NCBI GenBank assembly: GCA_963844175.1
Contig: CAWJNE010000024.1
Location: 62,001 to 126,000 of the forward strand
Source of the DNA: JALZMG01 sp963844175
GTDB taxonomy: Bacteria > Actinomycetota > Acidimicrobiia > Acidimicrobiales > Ilumatobacteraceae
DNA length: 64,000 nucleotides
Direction: 5' to 3'
How positions within the stretch are numbered: position 1 is the stretch's first letter; each line of letters starts with the position of its first letter. Under the pieces are notes generated by a model. The model did no database searches. It saw only the letters and a program-made list of their open reading frames with translations, and was not told where the DNA came from. Of this stretch, positions 50,662 to 60,699 are shown in pieces. Made by a program: the position numbers and the translations under genes.

Positions 50662-51744
50662 GTGACCGCGTCGATCCTCCGCCCGCACGCCGAGGACCAG
50701 TACGCCGCTGAGCTCGCCGCGCTCGTCGCCACGGACGATCGGCCCCGCCCACCCAGCTGGCGGCTCTCGCCGTGGGCCGTCGTGACCTACCTCCTCGGCG
50801 GCGAGCTGTCGGACGGCACGGTGATCACACCGAAGTACGTGGGCTCGCGCCGGTTGATGGAGATCGCCGTCGCCACCTTGGCCACCGATCGGGCCCTGCT
50901 CCTGCTCGGCGTTCCGGGCACGGCGAAGACGTGGGTCAGCGAACACCTCACGGCGGCGATCTCGGGGGACTCGACCCTGCTCGTCCAGGGCACGGCAGGT
51001 ACGACCGAGGAATCGCTGCGCTACGGCTGGAACTACGCCCGCCTGCTCGCCGACGGCCCGAGCGAGGCGGCGCTCGTGCCCAGCCCCGTCTACCGCGCCA
51101 TGCGGACCGGCCAGCTGGTGCGCATCGAGGAGCTGACGCGGATGCCGTCCGAGGTCCAGGACGCCCTCGTCACGATCCTGTCGGAGAAGGTGCTCCCCGT
51201 GCCCGAGCTGGACACCGAGGTCGCCGCCGTGCAGGGCTTCAACCTGGTCGCCACGGCGAACGACCGCGATCGCGGCATCAACGAGCTGTCCAGCGCGCTG
51301 CGCCGCCGGTTCAACACCGTCGTGCTCCCCCTGCCCGCCAGCCCGGAGGAGGAGATGGCGATCGTCGCCCAGCGCGTCGCCGAGCTGGGCAGCTCGCTCG
51401 GCCTTCCCGACGTCCCGGCCGCCGCCGACGAGATCCGGCGCGTCGTCACGATCTTCCGTGAGCTGCGCGACGGCGTCACCGCCGACGGCCGCACCAGCCT
51501 GAAGACGCCGACCGGCACGCTGTCGACGGCCGAAGCGATCTCCGTCATCACCAACGGCCTGGCGCTGTCGGCCCACTTCGGCGACGGGACGCTGCACCCG
51601 GACGACGTCGCCGGCGGCATCGTCGGCGCCGTGGTGCGCGATCCCCTGCACGACGACGTCGCATGGCGCGAGTACCTGGAGGGGGTGGTGCGCGATCGGG
51701 ACGGCTGGGGCGACTTCTACGAGGCGTGTCGCCAGCTCGCCTGA
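50662..51744 (+). CDS. MoxR-type AAA+ ATPase
   Basis: 360 residues. It has Walker A GVPGTAKT (83-90), a degenerate Walker B LVRIEELTRMP (usually LxxDE), sensor 1 NLVATANDRDRG and an arginine-finger region LRRRFNTVVLPLP. The C-terminal helical domain has TGTLSTAEAISVI. MoxR proteins act as chaperones that activate partner enzymes through vWA adaptors; the vWA gene two positions downstream is the likely partner. GTG 50662 follows the tandem repeat. The IEE in place of DE at Walker B deserves note. Confidence 0.92.
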   Translation: MTASILRPHAEDQYAAELAALVATDDRPRPPSWRLSPWAVVTYLLGGELSDGTVITPKYVGSRRLMEIAVATLATDRALLLLGVPGTAKTWVSEHLTAAISGDSTLLVQGTAGTTEESLRYGWNYARLLADGPSEAALVPSPVYRAMRTGQLVRIEELTRMPSEVQDALVTILSEKVLPVPELDTEVAAVQGFNLVATANDRDRGINELSSALRRRFNTVVLPLPASPEEEMAIVAQRVAELGSSLGLPDVPAAADEIRRVVTIFRELRDGVTADGRTSLKTPTGTLSTAEAISVITNGLALSAHFGDGTLHPDDVAGGIVGAVVRDPLHDDVAWREYLEGVVRDRDGWGDFYEACRQLA

Positions 51745-51770
51745 GCCTCCGGCCGTAGCGTCGGGGGTCG

Positions 51771-53989
51771 GTGGACGAGGTGGACCCGTCGGGCTCCACC
51801 TGCTCGGGATCCGTCACCACGGACCTGGTTCGGCTCGTTCGGTGCGCGCCGCGCTCGACGAGCTGCGCCCCGACCTCGTCCTCGTCGAGGCGCCTGCCGA
51901 CGCCGGCGCCGCCCTTCGCTGGATCGGCCACCCGGGCCTGATCCCGCCGGTGGCGCTGCTCGGCTACGTCGTCGCCCGGCCGGAGCGGGCGGTGTTCGCC
52001 CCGCTGGCCTCGTTCAGCCCGGAGTGGCAGGCGGCGCGCTGGGCCGTCGAACACGGCGTCGAGCTGCGGGCGATCGACCTGCCGTTGCGGGCCACACTGG
52101 CCGGCGGCGAGTCGGCCGAGCCGGCGGAGCTGGCCGTCGGCGAGGACCCGATCGATCCGCTGGCCCAGCTGGCTGCGGCGGCGGGCGAACCGGACGCCGA
52201 GCGGTGGTGGGAGGACCTGGTCGAACACCGTGGTGACGGCCGGCCCGCCTTCGATGCGGTGGGCGAGGCGATGGCCGCCGTGCGCGACGGTGTCCCGACC
52301 GGGCGGCGGGAGGCCCGTCGCGAAGCGCACATGCGCCAGGAGATCCGTCGGGCGCTCAGCGACGCGGCCGTCGTCGCGGTGGTCTGCGGCGCGTGGCACG
52401 TGCCGGCGCTCGATCCCGCCGGTTCCACGGCGGCGGCCGACCGTGCTCTGCTGCGCGCCACGGCCACGGCGTCCGCCAAGGTCGACGTCACGTGGGTGCC
52501 GTGGACGCATCGCCGGTTGCAGCGCGCCAGCGGGTACGGCGCCGGTGTCCTCAGTCCGGGCTGGTACGAGCACGTGTTCCACCACCCCGGCCCCGAGGGG
52601 GTGTCGCGGTTCTTCGTCGAGGCCGCCCACACCCTGCGCCGGCGGGGCATGCCGGCCTCTCCCGACCACCTGATCGCCGCGTCGCGCGTGGCCACGACGC
52701 TGGCCGTCCTGCGCGACCGCCCTCGACCGGGCCTGGCCGAGGTGCTGGACGCCGCCGACGCCGTGCTCGACGGGCTCCCGGTCGTGCTCGACGAGCTGGT
52801 CATCGGCGACGCCATCGGTCACGTCCCCCCGGAGGCGCCACAGGTCCCGCTGGCCCGCGATCTCGCCGCCGCCCAGCGCACTGCCCGACTGGCGCCCGAC
52901 CCGGTCGGGCGCACCGTCGAGCTCGACGTCCGGACGCCCAACGGCCTGCGCCGGTCGCGCCTGCTGCACCGCACGGCTGCCCTGGACATCCCGTGGGGCG
53001 TGCTCGAGGAGGGCCGGGGGTCGAGCGGCACGTTCCGCGAGACGTGGCGGGTCGAGTGGGACCCCGAGCTGTCCGTGCGCGTCGTCGAGCAGGCCGGTCA
53101 CGGCACGACCGTCGCATCGGCCGCCACGGCACGGCTCGTCGAACGCGCCGCAGCGGCTCGCGTGCTCGGCGAGGCGTCACAGGTGGTCGAACGAGCGCTG
53201 CTCGCCGACCTCCCCGATGCCGTGGGTCCGGCCGTGGCCCGCCTCGGCGCGCTGGCCGCTGACGCCCCCGATGTCGCCGAGCTGATGGACGCGATGGGTC
53301 CGCTGGCGGCGTCCCAGCGCTACGGCGACACCCGCCGCACCGATGCCGTCGGGCTGGCCGCCGTCTTCGACGAGCTGGTGGTCCGCGTCCTGGCCGGGTT
53401 GCCGCGCGCCAGCATGGCCCTCGACGAGGACGCCGCGCATCGACTCGTCGAGCGGCTCAGCGAGGTGCAGGCGGCGCTCGCCGTCGTCGACCACCCCGCG
53501 CGACGCGGCGCCTGGCCGGCCGTCCTCGCCCAGCTGGTCGAGGCGGCGCGGGTCCACGGGTCGGTCAAGGGGCGGGCGACGAGGCTGCTGCACGATGCCG
53601 GGTGGTGGTCGCCGGACGAGGTCGAGCGCCGGCTCGGACGGGCGCTCACCGCCGGGACCCCCCCGGCAGACGGGGCGTCGTTCGTCGAAGGGTTCCTGGC
53701 CGGCAGCGGCACGGTCCTGCTGCACGATGCCCAGCTCCGTGCGCTCATCGACACCTGGATCGGCGCACTCTCGCCGGATGGCTTCACCGCGGTCGTCCCG
53801 TTGCTGCGCCGCACGTTCGGTTCCTTCGAGCCCGCCGAACGACGTCAGCTCGGAGCACTGCTCGCCACCGGGCGAGTCGAGCGGGCGGCGCCGATGGGCC
53901 CGGACATCGACGACGATCGGGCCCTCGCCGCACTGGCCACCGTGCGGGCGATGCTCGGTCTGGCGCCGAGCGACGGCGGTGACGGGTGA
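51771..53989 (+). CDS. DUF5682 protein with N-terminal frame problem
   Basis: From GTG 51842 there is an open 715-residue frame. It has LVLVEAPADAGAAL, VALLGYVVARPERAVFAPLA, FSPEWQAARWAV, LRAIDLPLR and VVAVVCGAWHVPAL, the DUF5682 pattern. Twenty-three codons earlier in the same frame is LHLLGIRHHGPGSARS, the family's most conserved opening, but that stretch has no usual start codon. The GTGs at 51771 and 51780 reach it only if one base is added in CCC 51785-51787. The true gene probably starts at 51771 and has a missing C. Invariant Glu and His in these motifs recall TraB/EreA-type hydrolases (inference). GTGA overlap with the vWA gene. Confidence 0.85.
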
Positions 53990-55107
53990 CACGGGTGTCG
54001 GAGGCCGAGCGGCTCCGGCGGTGGCGACTGCTGCTCGGCGGGGGCGAGGCGGATGGCACCGGGACGACGCTGCGCGGCGACGACCGCCGGATCGATGGCG
54101 CGCTCGGCGCGTTGTACGACCGTCGTCCTGGTCGCGGGCGGGCCGCCGGGCGATCGGCAGGGTTGGCTCGCTCCGCTCCGTCCGTCGCCCGTTGGCTCGG
54201 TGACATCCGGACCTACTTCCCGACGCCGGTGGTCCAGGTCATGCAACGTGACGCCGTCGAGCGCCTGGACCTGCGCCAGCTCCTGCTCGAGCCCGAGCTC
54301 CTCGGCGAGCTGGAGCCGGACCTGCACCTCGTGACCCTGCTCGTCGAGCTGAACCGGGCCCTCCCCGACGAGACGCGGGCGACGGCGCGCCAGGTCGTCG
54401 CCAAGGTCCTCGACCAGCTCGAAGCGCGCATCGCCGACCGCACCCGCCAGGCCGTACGCGGCGCCCTCGCCCGCGCCAGCCGCACGGGTCGGCCCCGCCC
54501 GGCCGACGTCGACTGGCTGCGCACGATCCGCGCCAACCTGCGCCACTACGTCCCCGAGCGGGCGACGCTGGTCCCCGAGCAGCTGATCGGCTTCGGCCGG
54601 CACCAGCGCAGCCTGGCTCGCGACGTCGTCATCGCCATCGACCAGAGCGGCTCGATGGCCGGCAGTGTCGTCCATGCGTCGGTGTTCGCCTGCGTGCTCG
54701 CCCGCCTGCCCGCCTTGCGCACGTCGCTCGTCGCGTTCGACACCGCGGTTGCCGACCTCACCCCGCTGCTGCACGATCCCGTCGACGTCCTGTTCGGCGT
54801 CCAGCTCGGTGGCGGCACGGACATCGGGGGAGCGCTCGGCTACTGCCGTCGATTGATCTCGCGTCCCCGCCAGAGCGTCCTGGTGCTGGTCAGCGACCTG
54901 TTCGACGGCGGCGTGCCCGGTGCGATGCAAGCGCGGATCGCCGAGCTCGTGCGTGACGGTGTGGCGGTCATCGTGCTGCTGGCGCTCTCCGACGACGGTG
55001 CGCCGGCCCACGACCACCACGAGGCTGCCGCGCTCGCCGCCCTCGGTGCCACCGTGCTGGCCTGCACGCCCGACGAGTTCCCGGCGCTCCTCGCCAGCGC
55101 CCTGTAG
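53986..55107 (+). CDS. vWA-domain protein, partner of MoxR
   Basis: 373 residues. A helical N-terminal half (about 1-205) precedes a C-terminal vWA domain with a complete MIDAS: AIDQSGSM (Asp219, Ser221, Ser223), GGGTDIGGAL (Thr) and LVSDLFDGG (Asp). This is the CoxE-like arrangement seen with MoxR ATPases, where vWA binds the ATPase and the client. GTG 53986 overlaps the DUF5682 stop by 4 nt. Last gene of the module; a 125-bp gap separates it from mrpA. Confidence 0.9.
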   Translation: MTRVSEAERLRRWRLLLGGGEADGTGTTLRGDDRRIDGALGALYDRRPGRGRAAGRSAGLARSAPSVARWLGDIRTYFPTPVVQVMQRDAVERLDLRQLLLEPELLGELEPDLHLVTLLVELNRALPDETRATARQVVAKVLDQLEARIADRTRQAVRGALARASRTGRPRPADVDWLRTIRANLRHYVPERATLVPEQLIGFGRHQRSLARDVVIAIDQSGSMAGSVVHASVFACVLARLPALRTSLVAFDTAVADLTPLLHDPVDVLFGVQLGGGTDIGGALGYCRRLISRPRQSVLVLVSDLFDGGVPGAMQARIAELVRDGVAVIVLLALSDDGAPAHDHHEAAALAALGATVLACTPDEFPALLASAL

Positions 55108-55232
55108 CGCCGAGCTCGCGGCACTGCTGGCCGCCCGTCGCGTCGCTGGGCGCCCGCGCGGGGCACCGGTATGGTGCGGCGGGACATGCTGTTGACGGCC
55201 CGGCGAGCGAGGAGCCCCGGGAGCGGTCCGCG

Positions 55233-58024
55233 ATGTTCGCGCTGCTGATCGGCTTCCTGGCCGCTGGTCTGGTCGTGCTGGCGGCCGGGCGGCGGTTGGG
55301 GCCCACGGCCTACGCCGTGGCGGCGGCACCGTTCCTCGCCACGCTGGTGTGGTTGGCGGTCCGCCGGGCTGACGTCGCCGCCGGGCTCGACGAGTCCGTC
55401 TCGTGGGTCAGTGAGCTCGGGCTCGACCTGAGCCTGCGGATCGACGGGTTCGCCGGCCTCATGCTGGTGCTCGTCGCCGGGATCGGCGCGCTCGTGGTCG
55501 GCTACTCCTGGCGGTACTTCTCGTCGGTGCCGACCCGGTTGCTCGGGTTGCTCGTGCTGTTCGGCGGGGCGATGGCAGGACTCGTCGTGTCCGACAACCT
55601 CCTCGTCCTCTACGGGTTCTGGGAGCTGACGTCGATCACGTCGTTCCTGCTGATCGGCGATCGCCATCGAGACCCGAAGGCGCGGGCAGCGGCGCTCCAG
55701 GCGCTGCTGGTCACCGGCGCAGGTGCGCTGGCGATGCTCGCCGGGTTCCTCATCCTGGGACTCGAGTCCGGCACGTTCCGGCTGAGCACCATCCTCGACG
55801 ATCCGCCCGACAGCACGCTGACCACCGTGGCGCTGGTCCTCGTGCTGCTCGGGGCGTTCACGAAGTCAGCGCAGTACCCGTTCCAGAGCTGGTTGCCGGC
55901 GGCGATGGTCGCGCCGACGCCGATCAGCACGTACCTGCACTCGGCGACGATGGTCAAGGCCGGCGTCTACCTGATCGGCCGGCTGGCCCCTGCCTTCGTC
56001 GATCTCGGCTGGTGGCGGCCGGTCGTCGTCGGTGTCGGCGTGGTGACGATGATCGCCGGCGGGCTCCGGGCCCTGCGCCAGACCGACCTGAAGCTGCTGC
56101 TGGCGATGGGCACGATCAGCCAGCTGGGGTTCATGGTGGCGATCCTCGGGTGGGGTACCCCCGAGGCGGCCGTCGCCGGCGGCGTGCTGCTCGTGGCGCA
56201 CGCCGCGTTCAAGGCGTCGGCGTTCATGGTCGTCGGCATCCTCGACCAGCGGTACGGCACGCGCGACCTCCGGCGGATCCCCCGTCCCGGGCCCGGCTGG
56301 TGGCCGACGGCCGTCGCCGCCGTGGTCGCCGCGGGGTCGATGGCTGGGATCCCGCTGCTCCTCGGCTTCGTCGCCAAGGAATCTGCCTTCACCGCGTTGA
56401 GCGACGCCGGTGGAGGCGGCGGGCTGGCGCTGGCGGCCGTCGTCGTCGGGTCGGCGTTGACGGTGGCGTACAGCTACCGGTTCGCCGGCGGGTGCCTGGG
56501 ACGCCATGCCGACGGCGAGGTGGCCGGGGGTTCGGCGCCGGCGCTGGCGTTCGCCGCCCCGGCCGTGCTGCTCTCGGTCCTCACGGTGCTGCTCGGGCTG
56601 TGGCCGGCGCTCGCCGATGGCCTCATCGAGCGCGTCGGCACGGGCGATCGGACCGTTGCTCGAGCCGGTGCACCTGGCGGTCTGGCACGGCTGGAACCTG
56701 CCACTGGCGCTGTCAGCGGCGGCCATCGGGGGCGGCGCCGTCATCGTCGCCGTCAGCGGGCGTTGGCGATCGGCGAGCGAGGGCCGATGGTCGGTGCCGT
56801 CGACCGCCGACGGGTACCGGGCCTCGCTGCGCGGGCTCAACGTGATCGCCAACCGCGTGACGATGGTGGCGCAGCCGGGCTCGCTGCCCGTCTACCTCGG
56901 CGTGATCCTCCTGACGGCGGCGATCGTGCCGGGCGTGCTCTTGCTGAGCGGGCCGTGGTGGCAGGGCTGGCCGGACCTGATCGAGCTGCCCGCCCACGTA
57001 CCGATCGCCACGGTGCTCATCACCATGGCGTTGGCGGCGGCGATCGTGCGCCGCCGGTTCTCGGGAGCCCTGTTCCTGGGGGCGACCGGGTATGCGATGG
57101 CGGCGCTGTTCGTCGCCCAGGGGGCTCCCGACCTGGCGCTGACGCAAGTGGCCATCGAGACCCTGACGACGGTCCTGTTCGTACTGGTCCTGCGACGGCT
57201 CCCGGATCGCTTCGAGTCGCGCACGGCGCCGATCCGTCGGACGTTGCGCATCGCCGTCGCCGTGATCGTGGGCGTCGCGGCGTTCGTGATGACGCTCGCC
57301 GTCGGCGGGATCGATCCGCTCAACGACGTCTCGGACACGATGGTCGACGACGCTTTGCCGGCAGGGCGACGGCCGCAACGTCGTCAACGTCATCCTGGTC
57401 GACTTCCGTGGCCTGGACACGCTGGGCGAGATCACCGTGCTGGCCGCCGTGGCCATCGGCACCGTGGCGCTCGCCCGCGCCGGACGGCGACCGACGGGCG
57501 CGCCGGCGTCCGAGGACGAGGGCGAGTCCGAGGAGGTCGTGCCCCCACCGGTCCCGCTGAGCCGGCTCGTGACGATCGACGTGTCGGTGCGCATCGTGTT
57601 CGCCGCCGTCATGGTCGGTTCGATCTGGCTGCTCTTCGCCGGGCACAACCAGCCCGGGGGCGGGTTCGTGGGCGGCATCGTCGCCGGCGCCGCGCTCGCC
57701 TTGCGCTACTCCCAGGGTGGTCTCGCCGAGGTGCGCAAGCTCTCGCGGGGGCGGCCGTGGCTCGTGCTCGGCGCTGGGCTGCTGATCGCCGTGGTCACGG
57801 CCCTGCTGCCGACGCTCGGTGGGGGCCCGGTGCTCGACGCCGGTGCGCTGACCTTCGACCTGCCCCTGATGGGCACGGCCAAGCTGTCATCGACGCTCGT
57901 GTTCGACATCGGTGTGTACCTCGTCGTGATCGGGCTGGCGATGATGGTGTTCGAGTCCTTCGGCGACGACACCGCCGATGCCGATGCGACGGACGCCCCC
58001 ACGTCCACGGACGGCGGCACGTGA
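55233..58024 (+). pseudogene. mrpA: Mrp Na+/H+ antiporter subunit AB fusion with two frameshifts
   Basis: Core proton-pumping-like subunit of the Mrp antiporter. Frame 1 (55233-56640) encodes the NuoL-like part: YGFWELTSITSFLLIGD, SWLPAAMVAPTPISTYLHSA, LLAMGTISQLGFMVAI and LLGFVAKESAFTALS. After GGG 56642-56644 the frame moves to LLEPVHLAVWHGWN and APDLALTQVAIETLTTVLFV. After GGG 57364-57366 it moves to NVVNVILVDFRGLDTLGEI and the MrpB part NQPGGGFVGGIVAGAALA. Removing one G at each site gives 930 codons including the stop, a normal MrpAB. The rest of the operon is intact, so base errors are more likely than decay. Confidence 0.9.
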
Positions 58025-58398
58025 GCCTCCTCCTCGCCTTCACTGCCGCCGTCCTGTTCGGGGTCGGCACCTACCTGCTGCTGCAGCGCAAGCTCTCCCG
58101 GCTGATCATCGGGTTGGGGCTGATCGGCCACGGCGCCAACGTGATCTTCGTCAGCACATCGCAACGCGGCACGGCGCCGCTGGTCGGAACCGCCGACCCG
58201 GACTCGTTCGCCGATCCAGTGCCCCAGGCGCTGGTCCTCACCGCCATCGTCATCAGCTTCGGGACCACGGCGCTGCTGCTGGCGCTGGCCTACCGCAGCT
58301 GGCTGCTGACCGGAAACGACGAGGTGCCCGACGACATCGACGACCGCAACGTCGGCGTCGGGTCGGTGGACACCGAGGTCGAGGACGAGCGTCGATGA
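58021..58398 (+). CDS. mrpC: Mrp antiporter subunit C
   Basis: 125 residues, NuoK-like with three helices: LLAFTAAVLFGVGTYLLLQR, LIIGLGLIGHGANVIFVSTS, and PVPQALVLTAIVISFGTTAL with the family's DPxPQALVLTAIVI motif. GTG 58021 overlaps the mrpA stop; the stop overlaps mrpD by 4 nt. The acidic tail (about 100-125) is longer than the core family. Confidence 0.95.
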   Translation: MSLLLAFTAAVLFGVGTYLLLQRKLSRLIIGLGLIGHGANVIFVSTSQRGTAPLVGTADPDSFADPVPQALVLTAIVISFGTTALLLALAYRSWLLTGNDEVPDDIDDRNVGVGSVDTEVEDERR

Positions 58399-59921
58399 AC
58401 ACCTTGCTCGCCACCCCGGTCCTGCTGCCGCTGCTCGCCGCCGCCCTCTCCATCCTGTTCGGCCGCTCGCGGACCGTGCAGCGGGTGATCGGGATCACGA
58501 CGATGTCGATCCTCGTCGGGGTGGCCGTCGTCGTGCTGGTGGAGGTGGACCGCAACGGCGTCGTCGTGAGCCAGGCGGGTGACTGGCCAGCGCCGATCGG
58601 GATCACCCTCGTCGCCGATCGCCTCTCGGCGATCATGCTGCTCACGGCGTCGGTGATGCTGCTCGCCGTCCTCGTGTACGCCATCGGGCAGCCGGGAGTC
58701 GAGCGCAACCACGTCGGCTTCCAGTCCGTCTACATGATCCTGGCCGCCGGGGTGTCGGCGGCGTTCCTGACCGGCGACCTCTTCGACCTGTTCGTCGCCA
58801 TCGAGATGATGCTCACGGCGAGCTACGTCTTGATGACGCTGGGCGGGCGGGTCGAGCAGGTCCGGTCCGGCATGACGTACGTAGTGGTCAGCCTGGTCGC
58901 CTCCGTGCTCTTCCTCGTCGCCCTGGCCTTCGTGTACGCGTCGACGGGCACGATGAACATGGCCGACCTCGCCGGCCACATCGTCGAGCTGCCCGGCGGC
59001 GTGCGCGCCTCCCTGGCCGGATTGTTCCTCGTGGTGTTCGGCATCAAGGCGGCGATCGTGCCGCTGTACTTCTGGCTGCCGGACAGCTACCCGACGTCAC
59101 CGGTCGCCGTCACGGCCATCTTCGCCGGGCTGCTGACCAAGGTCGGCGTCTACGCCATCGTGCGGACGCAGACGCTGTTGTTCCCGGCCGACAGCCGTCC
59201 GGCCACGCTGATCCTCGTGATCGCCGGGCTGACCATGGTCGTCGGCGTGCTCGGGGCGATCGCCCAGGAGGACGTCAAGCGCATCCTCTCGTTCCAGATC
59301 GTCAGCCACATCGGGTACATGATGATGGGACTGGGCCTGTTCACCGTGGCCGGTCTCGCCGGCGCCGTCTTCTACATCGTCCACCACATCGTGGCGAAGA
59401 CCAGCCTGTTCCTCGCCGGCGGACTGATCGAGCACGTCGGCGGTTCGAGTCGCCTGGCCCGCCTCGGCAACATGGCGACGACCGCTCCGTTCGTCGCCGT
59501 GCTCTTCCTGCTCCCGGCGCTGAGCCTCGCCGGCATGCCGCCGTTCTCGGGCTTCGTCGCCAAGCTCGGGCTGTTCGAGGCCACCGCCGGGGCAGGGGAA
59601 TGGGCGGTGTTCGCCACCAGCGTCGTCGTGGCGTTCCTGACGTTGTTCTCGATGTTCAAGATCTGGATCACCGTGTTCTGGCGCCCCGTCGAGGCCTCGG
59701 CGACCGGCTCGCAGCACCTGGCCGCCGAACCCGACGTCGACGCCGCGCCGGTCGTGCGAGCCCGCCGGCCGCCGGTGCTGATGAGCGTCCCCACACTGGC
59801 GCTCGCCGTGATCACGCTCGCCCTGGGGCTGGCCGCCGGGCCGGTCTACCGGCTCAGCGAACGGGCGGCGGCAGACCTCATCGACCCGTCGGCGTACGTC
59901 CAGGAGGTGTTGCGCCCGTGA
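58395..59921 (+). CDS. mrpD: Mrp antiporter subunit D
   Basis: 508 residues, NuoN/NuoM-like with about 14 helices. FVAIEMMLTASYVLMTLGG carries the conserved Glu, FGIKAAIVPLYFWLPDSYPT the conserved Lys, and SFQIVSHIGYMMMGLG follows. The HH motif in VFYIVHHIVAKTSLFLAGGL and LSLAGMPPFSGFVAKLGL are also typical. ATGA overlap with mrpC and GTGA overlap with mrpE show tight operon translation. Confidence 0.97.
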   Translation: MNTLLATPVLLPLLAAALSILFGRSRTVQRVIGITTMSILVGVAVVVLVEVDRNGVVVSQAGDWPAPIGITLVADRLSAIMLLTASVMLLAVLVYAIGQPGVERNHVGFQSVYMILAAGVSAAFLTGDLFDLFVAIEMMLTASYVLMTLGGRVEQVRSGMTYVVVSLVASVLFLVALAFVYASTGTMNMADLAGHIVELPGGVRASLAGLFLVVFGIKAAIVPLYFWLPDSYPTSPVAVTAIFAGLLTKVGVYAIVRTQTLLFPADSRPATLILVIAGLTMVVGVLGAIAQEDVKRILSFQIVSHIGYMMMGLGLFTVAGLAGAVFYIVHHIVAKTSLFLAGGLIEHVGGSSRLARLGNMATTAPFVAVLFLLPALSLAGMPPFSGFVAKLGLFEATAGAGEWAVFATSVVVAFLTLFSMFKIWITVFWRPVEASATGSQHLAAEPDVDAAPVVRARRPPVLMSVPTLALAVITLALGLAAGPVYRLSERAAADLIDPSAYVQEVLRP

Positions 59922-60451
59922 GGACCTTGCTCTTCGTGCTCGCCCTCGACTTCATCTGGGTGCTGCTGTGGGGATCCGCCTCGGCGGCCAACGTGATCTC
60001 CGGTCTCGTCGTGGGCTTCGCCATCGTCCTCGCCGTCCCCGGCCTGATCGGGCGAGGCAACCGCCGGTGGCCGCCGGTGCGGCCGCTCGCCGTGCTCCGT
60101 CTCGTCGGCCACGTCCTCGTCTCGACCGTCGCGTCGAACGTCGTGCTGACGAGGGAGATCCTGTCCCGCGGCTCGCAGATCCGCACCGGGGTCGTCGGCG
60201 TCCCGCTGCCCGACTGCTCGGACGAGCTAGTGACGCTGATCACCGACCTCCTGGCGCTGGCGCCCGGGACGATGCCGATCGAGCTGACCCAGGACCCGCC
60301 CGAGCTGTACGTGCACGTGCTCCACCTGCACGACGTGGAGGAGGTGCGCCGCGACATCTACCGGCTGACCGACCTCGTCGTGCGGGCCTTCGGATCGCCG
60401 GAGGCCGTCGCCGCCCAGGACGCCGTCCTGCGCTCGGGGGGTCGGCGATGA
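59918..60451 (+). CDS. mrpE: Mrp antiporter subunit E
   Basis: 177 residues. Two N-terminal membrane helices (LFVLALDFIWVLLWGSASAA, VVGFAIVLAVPGLIG) and one further helix precede a cytosolic domain with LVTLITDLLALAPGTMPIEL and LYVHVLHLHDVEEVRRDI, the MrpE signature. GTG 59918 overlaps mrpD; the stop overlaps mrpF. Needed for antiporter assembly in other species. Confidence 0.94.
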   Translation: MRTLLFVLALDFIWVLLWGSASAANVISGLVVGFAIVLAVPGLIGRGNRRWPPVRPLAVLRLVGHVLVSTVASNVVLTREILSRGSQIRTGVVGVPLPDCSDELVTLITDLLALAPGTMPIELTQDPPELYVHVLHLHDVEEVRRDIYRLTDLVVRAFGSPEAVAAQDAVLRSGGRR

Positions 60452-60699
60452 CCACCGCCTGCTACGTGGTCCTCGGGTTGGCGGCGGGCCTGTTCGGCCT
60501 GCGGGCGCTCATCGGGCCGTCCTTGTCCGACCGCGTGATCGGGATCGACGGGATGATCGTCGCCGGGATGAGCATCATCATCGTGGACGCCATGGACACC
60601 GGCCGAGGAGCGTTCCTGCCCGCCGCCGTGGTGCTGGCGCTGGTGTCGTTCGTCAGCACGTCGGTCATCGCCCGGTTCATCGAAGGCCGGGGCGAGTAG
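60448..60699 (+). CDS. mrpF: Mrp antiporter subunit F
   Basis: 83 residues, three helices: YVVLGLAAGLFGLRALIGPS, LSDRVIGIDGMIVAGMSIII with the conserved DRVxxxD pattern, and LPAAVVLALVSFVSTSVIAR. ATG 60448 overlaps the mrpE stop (ATGA). The stop TAG is followed immediately by the mrpG GTG. Confidence 0.94.
   Translation: MTTACYVVLGLAAGLFGLRALIGPSLSDRVIGIDGMIVAGMSIIIVDAMDTGRGAFLPAAVVLALVSFVSTSVIARFIEGRGE

Noticed and set aside
55233..58024. Three separate Mrp genes in the mrpA region
   Set aside because: Pieces join exactly into one MrpAB after removal of single bases, and the middle piece lacks its own start.
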